Assembly: GCA_934746185.1 (NCBI GenBank)
Contig: CAKVEY010000041.1
Coordinates: 1 to 8,331, forward strand
DNA from: an uncultured Clostridia bacterium
Lineage (GTDB): Bacteria > Bacillota > Clostridia > Christensenellales > UBA1242
Direction of reading: 5' to 3'
Length of the DNA stretch: 8,331 nucleotides
The translations under genes were made by a program, and so were the position numbers. The notes under the pieces were generated by a model, which worked only from the letters and a program-made list of their open reading frames with translations, ran no database searches and had not been told where the DNA came from. Positions 4,442 through 8,331 of the stretch are shown piece after piece. Position 1 is the first letter of the stretch; each line of letters begins with the position of its first letter.

Positions 4442-6472
4442 ATGAAAGATAAAAAGAAATTTTCTTTTGTAAATATTTTAATATTAGCACTAATCGGTTA
4501 TGTTTTAGGTGTAGTATTAAATTATGTTACTGGTTCGCAAGAATTTACTGCATCACTTTTTACTGGTGCTATTAGTTTAATCGGTTTAGGCGTTGGTGCT
4601 ATTAGTGGTTTAGTTTTAGAATTAAACAAAATTATGAAAGATTCTTCTAGTGGCAGTACTAGCAATAAAGTTAAAGTTACTAACCAAGAGGGAAAAAAAG
4701 ATAGTCAATACTTTAATTCTAGATTCGTTAGCGAAAAAGAATTAAGAAGTGAAAGTAAATTTAAGTTCTATTTATGGCAAGACCTTCATAAATGCGACAA
4801 AGAAGGCATTGTTATTAGAGCTGAACTTAACGGCAAACAACTTTTAGTTAATATGTATAAACCTATTCATACTTTGGTTATAGGTACAACTGGTAGTGGT
4901 AAAACACAAGGTTTTGTTATACCCACAATTCAAATTTTAAGCGAAACAGCAAGCAAACCTAGTATGGTTATTTCCGACCCAAAAGGTGAATTATATTTAT
5001 TAAATAAAAATAAACTAGAAAACTCTGGTTACGATGTTAAAGTTGTTGACCTTCGTGAACCTAACCGTTCGGACAGGTGGAATCCCCTTGATAGAGCCTA
5101 CGATAATTTCCAAAGAGGCAACAATTTACTAAAAGAAGTTAAAGTTTACAAAGATGTATCACCTAGTCAAGTTCCTAATGTACAAATTATAAAAGGCTCA
5201 ACCTATTATAACGAATGGTATGAGTTTGAAGGTATTGCATACCCTAGTAAAGAAGCGTTAAATAACGACTTAAAATCTTTAAAAGATAAATTAATTAGTG
5301 AAGCATACACAGATATTTTAGATATTTGCGTGCAATTATGCCCACCAGTTGGTCAAGATCCTTCTTGGGCACAAGGAGCACAAAACTTTATTCGTGCAAC
5401 CTTAATTGCTATGCTTGAAGATAGTTTATACCCTGAATTATGTATGACAAAAGATAAGTTTATATTTTATAACTTATTTAAAATTTGTATGTATCGTGAT
5501 GCTGACCCAGATAATTCAGTTAAAAGTTTACAACAATATTTTGAAGGTAGAGATAAAGCCAGTGAAGCACCAGACTTAGCAAAAGGTGTTATAAATAACG
5601 CTGCTAGCACTATGAAAGGCTATATGGGACACGTATCTACTGCCCTTAATATTTTTAGTGATTTAGGCATTAGTTACTTAACAAGTGGCACTGATATTGA
5701 CTTTGATAAATTTACAGACCGTCCTAGTGCTTTATTTATTGTTATTCCTGATGAAAGTGAAACTCGTTACCCACTTGCAAACATTTATATAACTCAACTT
5801 TATAAGATTTTAATTGATAAAGCAACTGCAAATAAACCTAGCCTAGAATTAAATAGAACTGTTTACTTTATTTTAGACGAATTTGGTAATTTGCCAAAAA
5901 TTGAAAAAATTAAACCATTTATTACTGCTGGTCGTAGTAGAAAATTATTCTTAATGTTAATTGTTCAAGATTACACTCAACTTACTAGTAAATATGGTGA
6001 AAATGATGCTCAAACTATTAAAAATAACTGCAATATTCAAATATTTATTGGAACAAAAGACTTAAAAACAAAAGAAGAATTTAGTAAAAATTGTGGCAAT
6101 AAAACTTTACTTCAAACAAGCACAAGTGAAGGTAAATCGGGCGATACAAAAGCAGGTAAATCGACAAACACTAGCGAGCAATATATTTCTGTACCTTTAA
6201 TTTCACCAGAAGAATTAGACCATTTAGGCGAAGGCGAAGTTATTGTTAATGTGTTTAGAGAGTTCTCTGTTAGAAGTAAATTTACTTTTGCACACAAAAA
6301 TCCTTTTTATAACATTACCCCAATTAAACAAGAATATCGTGCAGGTCATTTTATGGATAAAGAAGCTGTTATGTATGATATTAAAGAAAGAAATAAAAAA
6401 GTTTTTGTTGATGATGACGACGATGATGACGATGACGATTTTGAAAAATTAATGAAAAAATTTAAAAAATAA
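4442..6472 (+). CDS. VirD4/TraG-family type IV secretion coupling ATPase, 676 aa
   Basis: Coupling proteins are inner-membrane hexameric ATPases that bring substrate (usually relaxase-bound DNA, sometimes protein) to the T4SS channel. Two N-terminal membrane helices are seen at about 9-29 and 37-60. Walker A GTTGSGKT is at 148-155 in LVIGTTGSGKTQGFVIPT, then SDPKGELY (178-185) and RWNPL (212-216). An all-alpha domain spans roughly 285-400 and Walker B FILDEFGNLP is at 476-485 with D479/E480. The sensor-like IVQDYTQLTSKYG is at 507-519, and the family's C-terminal ISPEEL (587-592) is present. An extra segment of about 70-80 residues lies at 217-295. The C-terminus has ten consecutive Asp (657-666) followed by a basic end FEKLMKKFKK. 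AAGGAG lies 5 nt before the ATG and a terminator follows the stop directly, so it is monocistronic. Full length, no frameshift. Confidence 0.93.
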   Translation: MKDKKKFSFVNILILALIGYVLGVVLNYVTGSQEFTASLFTGAISLIGLGVGAISGLVLELNKIMKDSSSGSTSNKVKVTNQEGKKDSQYFNSRFVSEKELRSESKFKFYLWQDLHKCDKEGIVIRAELNGKQLLVNMYKPIHTLVIGTTGSGKTQGFVIPTIQILSETASKPSMVISDPKGELYLLNKNKLENSGYDVKVVDLREPNRSDRWNPLDRAYDNFQRGNNLLKEVKVYKDVSPSQVPNVQIIKGSTYYNEWYEFEGIAYPSKEALNNDLKSLKDKLISEAYTDILDICVQLCPPVGQDPSWAQGAQNFIRATLIAMLEDSLYPELCMTKDKFIFYNLFKICMYRDADPDNSVKSLQQYFEGRDKASEAPDLAKGVINNAASTMKGYMGHVSTALNIFSDLGISYLTSGTDIDFDKFTDRPSALFIVIPDESETRYPLANIYITQLYKILIDKATANKPSLELNRTVYFILDEFGNLPKIEKIKPFITAGRSRKLFLMLIVQDYTQLTSKYGENDAQTIKNNCNIQIFIGTKDLKTKEEFSKNCGNKTLLQTSTSEGKSGDTKAGKSTNTSEQYISVPLISPEELDHLGEGEVIVNVFREFSVRSKFTFAHKNPFYNITPIKQEYRAGHFMDKEAVMYDIKERNKKVFVDDDDDDDDDDFEKLMKKFKK

Positions 6473-6474
6473 AC

Positions 6475-6498
6475 AAAAAGTGCCATTTGGCACTTTTT
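6475..6498 (+). terminator. Rho-independent terminator of the coupling ATPase gene
   Basis: AAAAAGTGCC (6475-6484), loop ATTT and GGCACTTTTT (6489-6498) form a perfect 10-bp stem with a T tract on the 3' side. It starts 2 nt after the TAA and makes the downstream gene transcriptionally separate. Confidence 0.92.
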
Positions 6499-6600
6499 TA
6501 TTTGTAAAATTTGTCAAATTAAAAAATAAATAAAACTAAAATTTTGCCTTATAATAATATTATATATATTAAATATTTATATAAATATATCTTATTTTGT

Positions 6601-6630
6601 TTGATTTCAAATTTGAAAATATGTTAAAAT
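6601..6630 (+). promoter_or_regulatory. Putative promoter of the secreted-protein gene with internal palindrome
   Basis: TTGATT (6601-6606), an 18-nt spacer and TAAAAT (6625-6630) with a TGT extension (6622-6624) predict a start near 6637 and a leader of about 16 nt holding AAGGAG (6641-6646). A perfect 14-bp palindrome, TTTCAAATTTGAAA (6605-6618), fills the spacer and could be an operator. The rest of 6499-6600 is A/T-rich with no gene seen. Confidence 0.6.
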
Positions 6631-6652
6631 ATTCATATTTAAGGAGCAAGAT

Positions 6653-8331
6653 ATGAGTAAAATAAAAAAAATAACCTTAGTTTTAATTTTTGTATGTAGT
6701 TTATTTTGTGGACTATATAGTTTTATTCCCTCAAATAAAGTTTTAGCAGATAATGAAGATGCTGTTTTAACTGTTCAAAAAGTTACATATAATAAAAGTT
6801 TATTAGAAGAATATGGAGTTAATAAAATAGGTGAACTTCCAACTTCTTCGCAAGAAAATTTAAAAACTTTAAATAATGCAATAAATAGTGTTATTAACGC
6901 TAACGACTCTATTATAGAAAATATTCAAAATAATGATGTCGTTTCGATAAACAAAAATAGCACAACCAATTTTAATGAGGCAGTTATTGTTAAACTAGAA
7001 GCAAGTAGCAATAATACAATTCAAATTTTAAATCCTAATTTAACAATTAACGGAGTTAATGTTAGTTTATTGCCTTATCAAACAACAAATGGTTATGCCT
7101 TTATTGGTGCTTACGATTTTAGTTTGGTTGATACCATAATTGAAAACTTCGATTACTCAAAAGGTGGTTATTTTAACTTTGATTTTTCTTACAATGCACA
7201 AACTCAACAAAATATAAATTTTGATTTTTATATAATTGATGAAAATGAGTTCTTTGCAAATAATAACTTCCCTGTTTTAAATAATGTGGAACAAGAAAAT
7301 AGTAGCAAAGATAAAAACATCAATTTCTTCTACTATGGAAATTCTGTAAATAAACCAGTATTAAAATTTAACCCTTATAAATTTGCTCCTACTATTAAAT
7401 TTGCATATAACGAAACTTTAGTTACTTTAACTACAACTTTAAATAATAACAAAGTAGTTATAAATAGTTCTAATGAAAAAATATTTGCAAGCAAAACCTT
7501 AGATATAATTTCAAATTTTAGTTACATAACACTAGATGTTTTAGGTAAATATGAAATTAATTTTGATTTAATGTTCACTAACATTTATGATAACACTTAT
7601 ACCCGTTTAAGTGGCGAACAAATTGATAATATTGAAAGTTTAAAAACTTATGGATTATATAACATTGGTTATGAAGCATATTACAAAGATTATTCAAATG
7701 TAGTTAATCCTAGTTTAGCAGAATACAAAAAATTTTATAACGATAACTTTATAAGTGATTTTACTTATTTATTTGATGCTGAAAACTTAACATCAAGTTT
7801 AGTAGAAGAAAGTTTAAATAGTTTAGACAATAATAAAAAAATCGATTTAAACAAAGTTTCTAGCACAAATCAAGCACCAGTTAAAATTATTAGTTATGTT
7901 AGCGAAAACTTAACAGGTGCTAAATATTATAAAATAGAAGTAGTAAACGGACAATATAAATTAACAAACGAAACAAGCTTTGTTTTAAGCAATAGATTTG
8001 AAGATTCTGGTTTATATTGTGTTATACTTCCTTATAAATTTGAAACATTTAAAAATTCTACTTTAAATAAAGTTATAATTTTTAGAATTGAAAACTCTAA
8101 ACCCGAAGTTAGTTTTAAAAACTTAAAAGATAATTTAACCAATATTTCTGGTTTAGAAGATTTAATTGATATTAACAAAAACAATTTTACAAATAAAGAC
8201 ACTTATGTTTTGTGGAATAACAAAGACGCTTCTCCATTTTCTATTAATAGCAAAATAAAAATTAGTTTAAATAACACAGTTTTAAATTTAGACGATAAAA
8301 TAATAAAAATTGAAGATAAAAACTGTGTAAA
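6653..8331 (+). CDS. Large secreted or surface protein, N-terminal 559 residues, runs off the window
   Basis: The frame from ATG 6653 is open to the window end with no stop, so the 3' end is missing. AAGGAG lies 6 nt before the ATG. The N-terminus is a clear signal peptide: MSKIKK, a hydrophobic core TLVLIFVCSLFCGLYSFI, then VLA/D with cleavage after residue 32. C19 is not in a lipobox, so a lipoprotein is unlikely. The exported part is rich in Asn, Ser, Thr, Lys and aromatic residues, with alternating beta-strand-like stretches, for example DSGLYCVILPY (about 450-460), ENSKPEVSF (480-488) and DTYVLWNN (515-522). This looks like strings of Ig-like or other beta-sandwich domains, as in bacterial adhesins, but I recognise no named domain. 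It follows the coupling ATPase after a terminator and shares its promoter style, suggesting a surface role linked to the T4SS. Wall anchor or membrane tail cannot be seen. Confidence 0.85.
   Translation, partial: MSKIKKITLVLIFVCSLFCGLYSFIPSNKVLADNEDAVLTVQKVTYNKSLLEEYGVNKIGELPTSSQENLKTLNNAINSVINANDSIIENIQNNDVVSINKNSTTNFNEAVIVKLEASSNNTIQILNPNLTINGVNVSLLPYQTTNGYAFIGAYDFSLVDTIIENFDYSKGGYFNFDFSYNAQTQQNINFDFYIIDENEFFANNNFPVLNNVEQENSSKDKNINFFYYGNSVNKPVLKFNPYKFAPTIKFAYNETLVTLTTTLNNNKVVINSSNEKIFASKTLDIISNFSYITLDVLGKYEINFDLMFTNIYDNTYTRLSGEQIDNIESLKTYGLYNIGYEAYYKDYSNVVNPSLAEYKKFYNDNFISDFTYLFDAENLTSSLVEESLNSLDNNKKIDLNKVSSTNQAPVKIISYVSENLTGAKYYKIEVVNGQYKLTNETSFVLSNRFEDSGLYCVILPYKFETFKNSTLNKVIIFRIENSKPEVSFKNLKDNLTNISGLEDLIDINKNNFTNKDTYVLWNNKDASPFSINSKIKISLNNTVLNLDDKIIKIEDKNCV

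Noticed and set aside
6112..6297. 61-codon minus-strand frame inside the coupling ATPase gene
   Set aside because: It lies wholly antisense to a well-supported gene, has no ribosome site and no recognisable product.
6243..6452. 69-codon plus-strand frame in another phase of the coupling ATPase gene
   Set aside because: It is a shadow of the real gene; its odd Met/Thr run comes from the poly-Asp codons read out of phase.
6653..6748. Lipoprotein signal around C19 of the secreted protein
   Set aside because: The residues before Cys (Ser-Leu-Phe) do not fit a lipobox, whereas VLA-D at 30-33 fits signal peptidase I.
1..8331. tRNA or rRNA genes, CRISPR array, IS element, att repeats, riboswitch
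   Set aside because: No GC-rich cloverleaf, spaced repeats, transposase or conserved aptamer core was seen; intergenic regions are nearly pure A/T.
1..8331. Recoded TGA as in mycoplasmas
   Set aside because: Trp codons checked in the coupling ATPase and rsmD are TGG and no frame needs TGA read through. The all-TAA stops probably reflect AT bias.

Overview
This is a very AT-rich stretch of bacterial chromosome, by eye about three quarters A+T. It reads normally with the standard bacterial code: Trp is TGG and no in-frame TGA occurs. All seven complete genes stop with TAA. Several genes carry AAGGAG or GGAGA ribosome sites. Together with alanine racemase (peptidoglycan), an L-lactate dehydrogenase of the allosteric Bacillus type and sigma-A-like promoters, this suggests a walled, fermentative low-GC Firmicute (Bacillota), perhaps an uncultured gut lineage, rather than a true Mycoplasma. 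The species cannot be named from the sequence.

Left half (1-3816), all on the minus strand. In transcription order it holds ldh (L-lactate dehydrogenase), alr (alanine racemase, 41 nt downstream and probably co-transcribed), rsmD (16S rRNA m2G966 methyltransferase), a small Smr-like protein and a 79-residue Cro/C1-type helix-turn-helix protein. Beyond that a perfect consensus promoter (TTGACA-17-TATAAT) fires out of the left edge. These are housekeeping or small regulatory genes. rsmD and the Smr-like gene have no Shine-Dalgarno site, but each has a -10 box ending 7 bases before the ATG, which predicts leaderless mRNAs.

Right half (3817-8331) is a type IV secretion/conjugation-like module. 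A two-helix VirB2/TrbC-like pilin (minus) is divergent from a VirD4/TraG-type coupling ATPase (plus) across a 262-nt intergenic region. After a strong terminator comes a long secreted protein that runs off the right edge; it is open for 559 codons with a clear signal peptide. The promoters inferred for these three genes look alike: TTGATT, a 17-18 nt spacer, and a TGn-extended TAAAAT/TAATAT -10. This suggests co-regulation. No relaxase, integrase, VirB4 ATPase, tRNA, att site, IS element or CRISPR array is visible, so it cannot be settled here whether this is part of an integrative element or a resident secretion apparatus.

The most interesting points are the T4SS pair with its shared promoter design, the adjacent large unrecognised surface protein with a palindrome in its promoter, the decaying Smr active site, and the probable leaderless genes. 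No stretch longer than 300 bases lacks a gene.
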